Below, piece after piece: positions 14,949 to 24,900 of a DNA stretch of 64,000 nt; the first letter of the stretch is position 1; each line of letters starts with the position of its first letter. Below the pieces are notes generated by a model. That model made no database searches. It saw only the letters and a list, made by a program, of their open reading frames with translations, and was not told the DNA's origin. A program made the translations under genes and the position numbers. The DNA comes from Frisingicoccus sp902471845 (GTDB lineage Bacteria > Bacillota > Clostridia > Lachnospirales > Lachnospiraceae): NCBI RefSeq assembly GCF_047030795.1, contig NZ_JBKYIC010000006.1; one strand, written 5' to 3'.

Positions 14949-16187
14949 TTAGTTTAATGGGTATTTTGCTGTAATTCCATCAATGATTGCTTTTGCCTTC
15001 TCTTTATTCGCCTCAAAATCTTTCAGTGTCAAAGCAATGGCTTCTGCAATCTGATCCATATCCTCTTCCTTTAATCCACGGGTCGTCGCTGACGGTGTTC
15101 CGAGACGAACGCCGCTTGTAACAAACGGAGACTGAGGATCGTTTGGAATCGTGTTTTTATTACATGTAATATTGACTTCATCCAGCATCTTTTCAGCCTG
15201 CTTTCCGGTCAGGTTCAAACTCTTTAAGTCAACCAGCATCAGATGATTATCCGTACCGCCGGATACGATATCCACGCCTCTCTTCATCAGGCCATTGGCC
15301 AATGCCTGTGCATTGTCGATGATCTGTTTCTGATAAGCTTTAAATTCATCTGTAAGAGCTTCCTTAAAGCATACAGCTTTTGAAGCAATAACATGCATCA
15401 GCGGTCCACCCTGAATGCCAGGGAATACGGCCTTATTAAAGTTAAATTTCTTTGCTGCTTCCTCATTGGCCAGAATCAGACCGCCGCGAGGTCCACGCAG
15501 TGTCTTGTGGGTCGTTGTTGTTACCACATCCGCATATGGGATTGGGCTCGGATGAAGCCCTGCGGCAACAAGACCGGCAATATGAGCCATATCTACCATC
15601 AGATAAGCGCCCACTTCATCGGCTACTTCTCTGAATTTTTTGAAATCAATGGTTCTTGCATAAGCGCTGGCTCCGGCTACGATCAGCTTTGGTTTTGCTT
15701 CCAGAGCAATACGACGCAATTCATCATAATCAATAAACCCTTCATCATTGACGCCATAAGGTACAATTTTAAAATATTTACCAGATATATTTACCGGGCT
15801 TCCATGAGTCAGATGACCGCCATGGTCAAGATTCATACCCATAACCGTATCTCCAGGCTCTAACATGGCAAAAAATACGGCCAGATTCGCCTGAGCGCCG
15901 GAATGAGGCTGAACATTTGCATAATCGCAGCCAAAGAGCTCTTTTGCCCGCTCAATTGCCAGATTTTCTGCAACATCAACGCATTCACAGCCGCCATAAT
16001 AGCGTTTTCCAGGATAACCTTCTGCATATTTATTTGTCAGCGGGCTTCCCATAGCCGACATAACCGCATGACTTACCCAGTTCTCAGATGCAATCAACTC
16101 AATATGAGAATTCTGTCTGGCTAATTCGTCTTCAATCACCTGAGCAATCGCAGGATCTGTGTTTCTCAACTCATCTAATGAATACAT
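14949..16187 (-). CDS. glyA: Serine hydroxymethyltransferase
   Basis: GlyA interconverts serine and glycine using PLP and tetrahydrofolate, supplying one-carbon units. The start at 16187 (MYSLDELRN) is chosen because GGAGGT lies 7 nt upstream; it gives 412 residues, the usual size. The PLP Lys is in TTTTHKTLRGPRGG (about residues 222-235). ASENWVS near residue 30 and YAEGYPGKRYYGGCE near residue 50 are substrate and folate contacts. It lies downstream of aspS across a 98-bp structured gap and may be read from hisS-aspS transcription. No glycine riboswitch or other known leader is visible. Confidence 0.97.
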   Translation of the reverse strand: MYSLDELRNTDPAIAQVIEDELARQNSHIELIASENWVSHAVMSAMGSPLTNKYAEGYPGKRYYGGCECVDVAENLAIERAKELFGCDYANVQPHSGAQANLAVFFAMLEPGDTVMGMNLDHGGHLTHGSPVNISGKYFKIVPYGVNDEGFIDYDELRRIALEAKPKLIVAGASAYARTIDFKKFREVADEVGAYLMVDMAHIAGLVAAGLHPSPIPYADVVTTTTHKTLRGPRGGLILANEEAAKKFNFNKAVFPGIQGGPLMHVIASKAVCFKEALTDEFKAYQKQIIDNAQALANGLMKRGVDIVSGGTDNHLMLVDLKSLNLTGKQAEKMLDEVNITCNKNTIPNDPQSPFVTSGVRLGTPSATTRGLKEEDMDQIAEAIALTLKDFEANKEKAKAIIDGITAKYPLN

Positions 16188-16233
16188 TTTGTACCTCCAT
16201 GATTTATTATTATTATATACCTTGTCGCGCGTA

Positions 16234-16278
16234 GGGCATGTATTACGGTATGCCCGAACGGGTATCACTTTACCGTAA
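16234..16278 (-). repeat. Nested inverted repeats between aspS and glyA
   Basis: In the minus-strand RNA TTACGGTA (16278-16271 complement) pairs with TACCGTAA eight out of eight, enclosing a second hairpin ATACCC-GTTC-GGGCAT. The same GGGCAT can pair instead with ATGCCC further downstream (complement of 16234-16239). Two mutually exclusive folds are therefore possible. It may be a small palindromic repeat, an RNA-processing site or a leader element; none is proven. Confidence 0.5.
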
Positions 16279-16285
16279 CAGAATA

Positions 16286-18079
16286 TCACATCTGTTCTTC
16301 CTCGGCAATATCAATTCCAAGTTCTTTTAACTGAACCGCATCCACCACATTTGGTGCATCTGTCATCAGACAGGAAGCATCTTTAACCTTCGGGAAGGCG
16401 ATAACGTCACGAATACTGTCCATACCGGCCATGATCATGATCAGGCGGTCAAAGCCGTAAGCCAGACCGGCATGCGGCGGAACACCATATTTGAAGGCAT
16501 TCAAGAGGAAGCCAAAACGCTCATAGGCATCTTCCTTTTCAAAGCCGAGAACTTCAAACATTTTTTCCTGTACGTGGTTCTGGAAAATACGGACGCTGCC
16601 GCCGCCGATTTCCGTACCGTTTAAAACGATATCATAAGCTTTGGCACGAACCCTGCCCGGATCGCTGTCCAGGTATTGCAAATCCTCTTCCATAGGCATC
16701 GTAAATGGATGATGCATAGCTGTGTAACGTCCTTCCTCATCGGACCATTCTAACAGTGGAAATTCGGTTACCCAGAGGAAATTGAATTTATTCTTATCAA
16801 TCAATTCCATCTTTTGTGCCAACTCCAGACGCAGAGCGCCGAGTACATCGTAAACCACTTTATTTTTATCTGCTGCAAAGAGAAGTAAATCGCCGTTTTC
16901 ACCGCCCATGGCCTGAATAAGCGCACGCATCTCTTCGTCTTTCATAAATTTGGCAAAGGAGGATTTCACAGTACCGTCTTCCTGAATGGCAATATAAGCC
17001 AGACCCTTGGCGCCGTAATCCCTGGCGAACTTCACAAGAGCATCAATCTTCTTACGAGGCATACCGCCCTGACCTTTGGCATTAATACCACGGACAGAAC
17101 CGCCATCCTCAAGAGCTCCCCTGAATACGACAAACTCACAGTCTTTTACCACATCGCTCACATCCTGCAGTTCCATGCCAAAACGGGTATCCGGCTTGTC
17201 TGAACCAAAACGATCCATGGCTTCCTGCCAGGTCATCCGCGGAATCGGAAGCTGTACGTCCAGACCGATAATCTCTTTAAAAAGCCGGGCCAGAAGACGC
17301 TCATTCACCTCGATGACATCATCCACATCCACAAAGGACAGCTCCATATCCACCTGGGTGAACTCCGGCTGACGATCGGCACGAAGGTCCTCATCCCGGA
17401 AACATTTTGCAATCTGAAAATAGCGGTCGTAACCGGAACACATTAAAAGCTGTTTAAATAACTGAGGTGACTGGGGAAGACCATAAAAGTTTCCCGGATG
17501 TACACGGCTCGGCACAAGATAATCTCTGGCACCCTCCGGTGTACTCTTTCCGAGAATCGGCGTTTCAATCTCAAGAAATCCTTCTTCAGAAAGGAAATTC
17601 CGGATAACTGTCGCAGCTTTGCTGCGCATCATAATATTTCTCTGTAAATCCGGGCGTCTTAAATCCAGATAACGATATTTCAAACGCAGATCTTCTTTTG
17701 TTTTGCTGTTCTCCTCAATCGGGAACGGCGGTGTCTCCGATTCAGACAAAATACGAAGCTCTGTCGCACGGATTTCAATTTCTCCGGTTTTCAGATTTTT
17801 ATTAATACCGCCGGCCCGCTGTTCCACACGGCCGACAACCGCCACAACAAATTCAGCACGAAGTTTTTCCGCTTTAGCGAAGTTCTCACTTCCGGCATCT
17901 GCTTCTTCAAAAATAATCTGTAGAAGGCCGCTGCGGTCTCTTAAATCGACGAAAATAATACCGCCCTTATTCCGGCTTTTCTGCACCCATCCCATCACGG
18001 TAACAACTTCGCCCACATTGGCGCTGTCAAGCTCCGCACAGCGATGGGTTCTCTTTAATCCCTTCATTGATTCAGACAT
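16286..18079 (-). CDS. aspS: Aspartate--tRNA ligase
   Basis: A class IIb aminoacyl-tRNA synthetase charging tRNA-Asp, 597 residues, the usual bacterial size including the GAD insertion. The N-terminal OB-fold anticodon-binding domain covers about residues 1-105 (VMGWVQKSRNKGGIIFVDLRD). The catalytic core contains motif 2 (CFRDEDLRADRQPEFTQ) and motif 3 (GLAYGFDRLIMIMAG). The start at 18079 (MSESMKGLKRTH) is preceded by AAGGAGAG. Longer upstream starts would overlap hisS. It follows hisS by 19 bp in a clear operon. Whether it is discriminating or non-discriminating for tRNA-Asn cannot be settled here. Confidence 0.97.
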   Translation of the reverse strand: MSESMKGLKRTHRCAELDSANVGEVVTVMGWVQKSRNKGGIIFVDLRDRSGLLQIIFEEADAGSENFAKAEKLRAEFVVAVVGRVEQRAGGINKNLKTGEIEIRATELRILSESETPPFPIEENSKTKEDLRLKYRYLDLRRPDLQRNIMMRSKAATVIRNFLSEEGFLEIETPILGKSTPEGARDYLVPSRVHPGNFYGLPQSPQLFKQLLMCSGYDRYFQIAKCFRDEDLRADRQPEFTQVDMELSFVDVDDVIEVNERLLARLFKEIIGLDVQLPIPRMTWQEAMDRFGSDKPDTRFGMELQDVSDVVKDCEFVVFRGALEDGGSVRGINAKGQGGMPRKKIDALVKFARDYGAKGLAYIAIQEDGTVKSSFAKFMKDEEMRALIQAMGGENGDLLLFAADKNKVVYDVLGALRLELAQKMELIDKNKFNFLWVTEFPLLEWSDEEGRYTAMHHPFTMPMEEDLQYLDSDPGRVRAKAYDIVLNGTEIGGGSVRIFQNHVQEKMFEVLGFEKEDAYERFGFLLNAFKYGVPPHAGLAYGFDRLIMIMAGMDSIRDVIAFPKVKDASCLMTDAPNVVDAVQLKELGIDIAEEEQM

Positions 18080-18098
18080 TGTTATTCTCTCCTTATGA

Positions 18099-19361
18099 TT
18101 AATCCTTATAGATTTTTCTGAAATTATTAAAGCCTTCATTTTCAAGCTTTGTGATCTGCTGTTTGACATTCTTGCGCATCGGCTGAATCGTAACGACCGT
18201 TCCATCCTCACGCAAAGCCTTTGCTTCCTTAAATAAAGCAATCTTCTTATCCAGCGGCACATCCTTTGCGATCAAAATAGCCAGATTATCTGCGCTAAGC
18301 TTAGCCCCATCGTCCATTTTATCTTTTAAGATTGTAATGATACGTTCAAATCCAATGGAAAATCCTGTAGCATGGACATCCTGTCCGCTGAATTTACCAA
18401 TCATTTTATCATATCTTCCGCCGCCGGCAATAGAGAAATTATAACCGTTAATGCTGACTTCAAAAATCGGACCGGTATAATAGCCCATACCACGAACAAG
18501 TGTCGGGTCAAAGGATATGGTCACCTTATCGGAAATCATCGCTTTGGCACAGGATATAATCTCTTCGACATTCTGAATCACCGATCTTTCCAGGAACTGT
18601 TCGCCAATATTGCTGCAGAATGCGGCACAATCAACGGATTCCGTTGTCTTATATACGGAAAGATAACGCTCTACAATATCCTCTCCGTAACCATTTTCAA
18701 CCAGTTCCGTATGAATACCCTCCAGGCCAATCTTATCAAATTTATCCAGAGAAATCAAAACCGATGGGATTTCTTCTTCCTTAAATCCGGCCTGCAGTGC
18801 GATTGCCGATAAAATCCGGCGATCATTGATGTGTATCGTAAATTCGGAAATACCGACTTCCGCAAAAATCTGGGACAACATATCTGAAGTTGCGGCAATG
18901 AGCTCGATTTCAGCAAGGTTGGTATCGTCACCGAGAATGTCAATATCACACTGGGTAAACTGACGGAAACGTCCCTTCTGCGGCTTATCTGCCCGCCATA
19001 CATTGCCGATCTGTAACGCCTTAAACGGTGTCGGAAGATTCTCCTTATTATTAGCATAGTATCTGGCAAGAGGCACGGTCAGATCATACCGAAGACCATT
19101 GTCCGCAAATTCCTGATTTCCGGAATCGATGGCCCGCTGTAAATCGGCGCCCCGCTTCATTACTTTAAAAATAAGCTTTTCATTATCTCCGCCCTGCTTG
19201 GATGTCAAATTTTCAATATGCTCCATTACGGGTGTCTCTATCTGCATAAAACCATATTTTGCATAGCTTTCCTTAATCATGCCTAACACATGCTCCCGCA
19301 TACGCATATCCGCCGGCAGCATATCACACATTCCCTTAACAGGTGTTTTAATAAACTTCAT
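18099..19361 (-). CDS. hisS: Histidine--tRNA ligase
   Basis: A class IIa synthetase charging tRNA-His, 420 residues, normal length. The N-terminal MKFIKTPVKGMCDMLP leads to motif 1. Motif 2 is FRQFTQCDIDILG (about 126-138), and the histidine-specific signature is LVRGMGYYTGPIFE (about 290). Motif 3 is ATGFSIGFERI (about 335). A C-terminal anticodon-binding domain follows. It has a consensus promoter and a short leader of about 25 nt, too short for a T-box. AspS follows 19 bp later in the same operon. Confidence 0.97.
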   Translation of the reverse strand: MKFIKTPVKGMCDMLPADMRMREHVLGMIKESYAKYGFMQIETPVMEHIENLTSKQGGDNEKLIFKVMKRGADLQRAIDSGNQEFADNGLRYDLTVPLARYYANNKENLPTPFKALQIGNVWRADKPQKGRFRQFTQCDIDILGDDTNLAEIELIAATSDMLSQIFAEVGISEFTIHINDRRILSAIALQAGFKEEEIPSVLISLDKFDKIGLEGIHTELVENGYGEDIVERYLSVYKTTESVDCAAFCSNIGEQFLERSVIQNVEEIISCAKAMISDKVTISFDPTLVRGMGYYTGPIFEVSINGYNFSIAGGGRYDKMIGKFSGQDVHATGFSIGFERIITILKDKMDDGAKLSADNLAILIAKDVPLDKKIALFKEAKALREDGTVVTIQPMRKNVKQQITKLENEGFNNFRKIYKD

Positions 19362-19392
19362 CGCTTTTACTCCTTTTCATCAGATACGTTCT

Positions 19393-19421
19393 ATTATATC
19401 GCAAGAAAATCGGCATATCAA
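19393..19421 (-). promoter_or_regulatory. Promoter of hisS-aspS
   Basis: TTGATA (19416-19421) and TATAAT (19393-19398) on the minus strand are exactly 17 nt apart. Transcription would begin near 19386, leaving only a short untranslated leader and no room for a T-box or attenuator. Confidence 0.75.
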
Positions 19422-19437
19422 GACCGTATTCCGCACA

Positions 19438-20121
19438 TTACACCGCGACCGAATCGACAATTTTTAATTCTCGTTTCTTCAATATGTATTTATACACGTG
19501 ATCTGACAGGATTTCCTCCGGCAATACCACCTGACGGTTGGCATCCCGAACCATGACTTCTAATCCCCGAATCTCCCCCGCCGAAGCTTCTGTCAGCACA
19601 AGCCATTCGTGAACGCTGCTTGGGAGCAGGATTAAATCTGAATCCTTTTCCGCTGCAAAACGCTCCAGGACGTCCGTATAAAATATAACGGCCGCTCCCT
19701 GAATACGAAGTTCATTACTGATCACATATATTTCCGGCACGGCATCCGCCTGCCCTCCAAAAAGTTTTTGATACTCTTTTTCCGCATTATCCAGCGCCTG
19801 TTCCATATTTTCTTTTGTCGATTCCAAAAATTCTTCCATCAAAAAACCTTTGATTACATCGCTCATCGGCTCCACGATCGGCGACAATTGTTCTCTGGAA
19901 TCATCGCCTGCTCTCCGGAACAACTCTTCCGGCGACATATCCCACTGTTTTAACATGTCCCAGGTCACCCGGTTTGTCATCATCTCCCGCGGTGTCAGTC
20001 TCACTAACTGGCTGCAGCTTAAAGCCAGATCCATCTGCCTTATGTAGGGGCCCTTCTCCAGTACCTCCTTATGTCGTTCATAATTTTCCACCTGTACAAT
20101 AAATTTATTTTTCGTTATCAT
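19438..20121 (-). CDS. DUF5688-like protein
   Basis: A 227-residue soluble protein that resembles the DUF5688 family, which is abundant in Lachnospiraceae and has no known role. The recognisable features are an N-terminal segment with LTPREM (about 62-67), the phrase LLPSSVHEWLVL (about 164-175) and a C-terminal LSDHVYKYILKK. A long charged helical region lies between about residues 95 and 125. It has no signal peptide. The gene stands alone: a strong promoter precedes it, and the hisS promoter lies just after it. The family assignment comes from memory of the motif and is moderate. Confidence 0.7.
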   Translation of the reverse strand: MITKNKFIVQVENYERHKEVLEKGPYIRQMDLALSCSQLVRLTPREMMTNRVTWDMLKQWDMSPEELFRRAGDDSREQLSPIVEPMSDVIKGFLMEEFLESTKENMEQALDNAEKEYQKLFGGQADAVPEIYVISNELRIQGAAVIFYTDVLERFAAEKDSDLILLPSSVHEWLVLTEASAGEIRGLEVMVRDANRQVVLPEEILSDHVYKYILKKRELKIVDSVAV

Positions 20122-20249
20122 TCATTCCTTTCTGTATGACAGCCTTCTGAAAAAATCACTGTTTTTATAGTTATAAACCCTGGAATCCGTTTCTGATCTG
20201 AAACGTTTGGAAATGTATCTAAAAATGATATATCATAAAAGATGGTTTT

Positions 20250-20277
20250 ATTATATCATACAGAATGGTAAATTCAA
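20250..20277 (-). promoter_or_regulatory. Promoter of the DUF5688-like gene
   Basis: TTGAAT (20272-20277) and TATAAT (20250-20255) on the minus strand are 16 nt apart. The palindrome TGATATATCA lies about 15 bp downstream, near the expected transcription start, and could be a regulatory site. The rest of the 287-bp gap holds the gltBD terminator. Confidence 0.65.
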
Positions 20278-20302
20278 TTATCATCCATTGATGGATTTCG
20301 AC

Positions 20303-20359
20303 AAAAAAACTGTTCTCTGCCCACGCATCAGCGCCTAGGGAACGACAGAGAACAGTTTT
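20303..20359 (-). terminator. Terminator of the gltB-gltD operon
   Basis: AAAACTGTTCTCTG pairs perfectly with CAGAGAACAGTTTT over 14 bp, with a 26-nt loop, and is followed on the minus strand by seven T. It begins about 50 bp after the gltD stop. Confidence 0.88.
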
Positions 20360-20408
20360 ATGTGGCAGGACAATTTTTTAATCCCTCTGAATTTATTCTA
20401 GCAAAACA

Positions 20409-21893
20409 TTAAAGATTTGTATAGCCCATCAGATACTTGTCGACCGCTTTCGACACATCTCGTCCTTCACGAATGGCCCAGACGACAAGAGACTGGCCCC
20501 GATGCATATCTCCGGCAACAAAAACCTTTTCCTTACTTGTCTTATATTCACCCGGTGCGGTGGCCACATTGGTCCGTCCGTCCACGTCCACACCAAATGC
20601 TCTGGTGACATATTCCTGACTTCCGAGAAATCCGGCGGCAATAAGCACCAGATCCACATCTTCAATGTATTCACTGCCCGGAACCTCGCACATATTCATC
20701 CGTCCCGTCTCCGGGTCTTTTTTGAATTCCAGTTTCACAAGTACGGCTTTACAAACATTTCCTTTTTCATCAGCAATAAATTCTTTAACGGTGGTCTGAT
20801 AAACCCGAGGGTCATGACCAAAGACCGCAATACTTTCTTCCTGGCCGTAATCTGTCTTGCAGATTTTCGGCCATTCCGGCCATGGATTATTATCCGCCCG
20901 GGTATCCGGCGCCTTCGGCATCATCTCCAGCTGGATGACCGATGCGGCTCCGAGACGAATAGACGTTCCGACACAGTCATTACCTGTGTCACCGCCGCCA
21001 ATGACCATCACTTTCTTATCCTTGACTGCCGGAATCTTTCCATCCTGAAGTCCGGAGTTTAAGAGACTCTTTGTGACCATAGTCAGGTAGTCGACAGCAA
21101 AATATATACCTTTGCTTTCCCGTCCCGGCACTTTAATATCTCTCGGATTCGAGGCGCCGCAGGCAAGGATGACCGCATCATATTCCCGCAGTAGACGGGC
21201 CGGTTTTATATCAATGCCCACGTTCGTATTGGTCATAAATTCCACGCCTTCGGCTTTCATAATATCCACACGCCGGTCAATGATCTGTTTTTCCAGCTTC
21301 ATATTCGGAATTCCATAACGGAGCAACCCACCAATCCGGTCATTCCGCTCAAAGACAGTCACATGATGGCCCCGGTGGTTCAGCTGGTCGGCAGCTGCAA
21401 GGCCGGATGGCCCGGAACCGATCACCGCAATCCGTTTTCCGGTACGGACCTTCGGAGGTTCCGGCTGAATCAGGCCATTCTCATAGCCATATTCAATAAT
21501 ACCGTGTTCATTTTCCTTAACAGAAACAGGAAGTCCGTTAATATTACAGGTACAGGCGGCTTCACAAAGGGCCGGACACACTCTCGATGTAAATTCCGGG
21601 AAATTATTCGTCTTTTTCAGACGTTTGAGGGCCCGTTCCCAGTTTCCTCTATAAATTAAGTCATTCCACTCCGGAATCAGATTGTTCAGAGGACAGCCGG
21701 AGGCCATGCCTCCGATCATCTGTCCGTACTGACAGAATGGTACGCCGCAGTCCATACAGCGCGCCCCCTGTGTCTGCTGGCATTCTTTGCTCAGAGGAAT
21801 ATGGAATTCATCAAAATTTTTAATCCGTTCTTCAGGGGCAATGGTCGTACTGTTCTGTCTTTCATAGTCCATAAATCCTGTTGGTTTTCCCAT
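20409..21893 (-). CDS. gltD: Glutamate synthase small subunit (NADPH)
   Basis: GltD takes electrons from NADPH through FAD and passes them to the large subunit, which makes glutamate from glutamine and 2-oxoglutarate. It has 494 residues. The N-terminal Cys clusters CMDCGVPFC (about 45-53) and CPALCEAAC (about 106-114) ligate two [4Fe-4S] clusters. The FAD Rossmann motif is AVIGSGPSGLAAA (about 155-167), and the NADPH motif is VMVIGGGDTGNDC (about 294-306). It starts 13 bp after gltB, with AGGAGG overlapping the gltB stop, so the two are coupled. The reversed order gltB-gltD is standard. Confidence 0.97.
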   Translation of the reverse strand: MGKPTGFMDYERQNSTTIAPEERIKNFDEFHIPLSKECQQTQGARCMDCGVPFCQYGQMIGGMASGCPLNNLIPEWNDLIYRGNWERALKRLKKTNNFPEFTSRVCPALCEAACTCNINGLPVSVKENEHGIIEYGYENGLIQPEPPKVRTGKRIAVIGSGPSGLAAADQLNHRGHHVTVFERNDRIGGLLRYGIPNMKLEKQIIDRRVDIMKAEGVEFMTNTNVGIDIKPARLLREYDAVILACGASNPRDIKVPGRESKGIYFAVDYLTMVTKSLLNSGLQDGKIPAVKDKKVMVIGGGDTGNDCVGTSIRLGAASVIQLEMMPKAPDTRADNNPWPEWPKICKTDYGQEESIAVFGHDPRVYQTTVKEFIADEKGNVCKAVLVKLEFKKDPETGRMNMCEVPGSEYIEDVDLVLIAAGFLGSQEYVTRAFGVDVDGRTNVATAPGEYKTSKEKVFVAGDMHRGQSLVVWAIREGRDVSKAVDKYLMGYTNL

Positions 21894-21906
21894 GACGTTT
21901 TACCTC

Positions 21907-24900
21907 CTATCCTCTCTTATTGGCATAAAATGCTTCAATCTGTGCCTGGTCAACGCTTAAACCTTTTTCTTCCATATGAGCGATTGCTGTCTGCATCTTA
22001 CTATAGTCATGCGGAAGAACTTTTTTAAATTTCGGCAGATAATCTACAAAATTATCCAGAACCTTTTTGCCCATTTCCGAACCGGTCGCTTCCACATGTT
22101 CTGTAATCATCTCTTTTAATTCCTGAACATCATATTTGGAAGTCACGGCCTCCAGAGAAACAAGCTCTTTATTCACTCTTGTATAGAAGTCGCTCTTTTC
22201 ATCCAGTACATACGCAATACCGCCGCTCATGCCGGCTGCAAAGTTTTTACCTGTACCGCCGAGAATAACGACCCGTCCGCCGGTCATGTATTCACAGCCA
22301 TGGTCGCCGACGCCCTCAACAACTGCCAGAGCACCCGAATTACGAACGCAGAAACGTTCTCCGGCTACGCCGTTAATAAAGGCTTTACCGCTGGTAGCTC
22401 CATAGAGAGCCACATTGCCGACGATGATATTTTCGTGTGGTTTGAATTTGACATTTTTCGGCGGAGCCAATGTCAGTTTACCGCCGGACAGCCCTTTGCC
22501 GAAATAGTCGTTGCTGTCGCCGATCAGATTCAATGTCAGTCCTTTTGGAATAAAGGCACCGAAACTCTGACCGCCGCTGCCATTACATTTTACAACAAAT
22601 GTATCATCTTCCAGCGTATCCTGATACCGTTTGGTAATCTCTGAACCGAAAATCGTTCCAAGAGAACGGTCCGTATTCTTTACATTAATTTCAATTTTCT
22701 TTTTCTTCTTATTATGAAGGGCCGATTTAAATTCTTTCATCAGCACCTGCATATCCAATGTCTTTTCCAGCTCAAAATCATAAACCTGAGCCGGATCAAA
22801 TTTCATGCCTTTGTCCGTATCCAGATATGGATTATTGATAATGGCTGACAGGTCAATCTTATCTGCCCATTTTCCTGCCGCATGTTCTTTCACTTTCAGC
22901 AGATCACTCCGGCCAACCAGTTCATCTACCGTACGCACACCCAGTTTCGCCATATACTCCCGAAGTTCCTGAGCCACAAAGTGCATAAAGTTGATGACAT
23001 ATTCCGGTTTTCCTTTGAAACGCTTCCGAAGCTCCGGATTCTGTGTGGCTACGCCCACCGGACATGTGTCCAGATTACATACGCGCATCATGACACAGCC
23101 CATAGTTACCAACGGCGCTGTGGCAAAGCCGAATTCTTCCGCACCAAGCATGGCAGCAATGGCTACATCACGGCCAGTCATCAATTTTCCGTCGGTTTCC
23201 AGACGCACTTTGGAGCGCAGATCATTCATGATCAGTGTCTGATGAGTTTCTGCCAGTCCAAGCTCCCACGGAAGGCCTGCATTGTGGATGGACGTTCTCG
23301 GAGCAGCCCCCGTACCACCGTCATAACCGGAAATCAAAATAACCTGAGCACCGGCTTTAGCTACACCTGCAGCAACCGTACCCACACCGGCTTCGGATAC
23401 AAGTTTGACAGAAATCCGCGCATCCCGATTGGCATTTTTAAGGTCGTAGATCAACTGGGCCAAATCCTCGATGGAATAAATATCGTGGTGCGGCGGAGGC
23501 GAAATCAGTGAAACACCCGGTGTGGAATGTCTTGTTTTCGCAACCCAAGGATATACTTTACCGCCCGGCAGATGACCGCCTTCACCCGGTTTTGCCCCCT
23601 GAGCCATCTTAATCTGAATCTCATTCGCACTTACAAGGTAACGGCTCGTTACACCAAAACGACCGGAAGCAACCTGCTTAATGGCGGAACATTTATTTAA
23701 TCCATCCTTACCGACCGTCAGACGTTCCAGACTCTCACCGCCCTCGCCACTGTTGGATTTTCCGTGAATCTTATTCATGGCAATGGCCAGAGTCTCATGG
23801 GCTTCCTGGGAAATGGAACCATAGGACATGGCTCCCGTCTTAAACCGCTGAACGATGGAATCAACACTTTCTACTTCTTCAATCGGCACACCATTTTCCG
23901 GATAATTGAAATCCATCAGTCCGCGCAGATTCATCGTGCGGGATTCATCATTGATGGCTGCACTATACTCTTTAAAAAGATTATAATCGCCGCGGCGGGT
24001 CGATTCCTGAAGAAGATGAATAGTATTCGGATCATAAAGATGTTCTTCCTTACCGCTGCGGAATTTATGGCTGCCTGAGCTGTCCAGAGACAGATCGATT
24101 TCCAAATCCAGTGGATCAAAGGCTTTAGAATGAAGGAAATTCACTTCTTTTGCAATATCCTCCAGACCAATACCACCGATACGGCTGACTGTGTTCGTAA
24201 AGTATTTATCGATAACATCTTTATCAATACCAATGGCCTCAAAAATCTGGGAACCCTGATAGGACTGAATCGTCGATACACCCATCTTGGAAGCAATTTT
24301 TACAATGCCGTGAAGCACTGCGTCATTGTAATCATCAACGGCTGCATAGTAATCCTTATCCAGCATATTGGAATCAATCAGCTCTTTAATCGACTCCTGA
24401 GCCAGATATGGGTTGATGGCCGAAGCGCCGTAACCAAGCAGTGTCGCAAAATGATGCACCTCTCTCGGTTCCGCACTTTCAAGAATCATAGCCAAAGCGG
24501 TCCGTTTCTTTGTCCGCACAAGGTAATGTTCCAGTGCAGAAACAGCCAGAAGCGACGGAATAGCCACATGGTTTTCATCCACACCTCTGTCGGAGAGAAT
24601 CAGCATATTCACGCCGTCCCGGTAAGCCCGGTCGGCTTCCACAAACATGTGGTCAATAGCTTTCTCAAGAGATGTATTTTTATAGTAAATAATCGGAATG
24701 GTCTGCACTTTAAAGCCCGGAACATTCATATTTTTAATTTTCAGTAAGTCTGTGTTTGTCAAAATCGGATTTTTAATTTTAACAACTTTACAGTTTTCTT
24801 CTTTTTCTTCAAGAAGATTGCCCTCCGGCCCGATATAGACCGATGTGGAGGTAACAACCTCTTCACGGATAGCATCGATCGGCGGATTTGTTACCTGGGC

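Noticed and set aside
16188..16289. Longer glyA start at 16289
   Set aside because: The extra N-terminal 34 residues overlap the structured gap and the aspS stop and lack family support, whereas ATG 16187 has GGAGGT upstream.
19362..19437. T-box leader before hisS-aspS
   Set aside because: The promoter places the transcript start only about 25 nt before hisS, leaving no room for a specifier loop or terminator.
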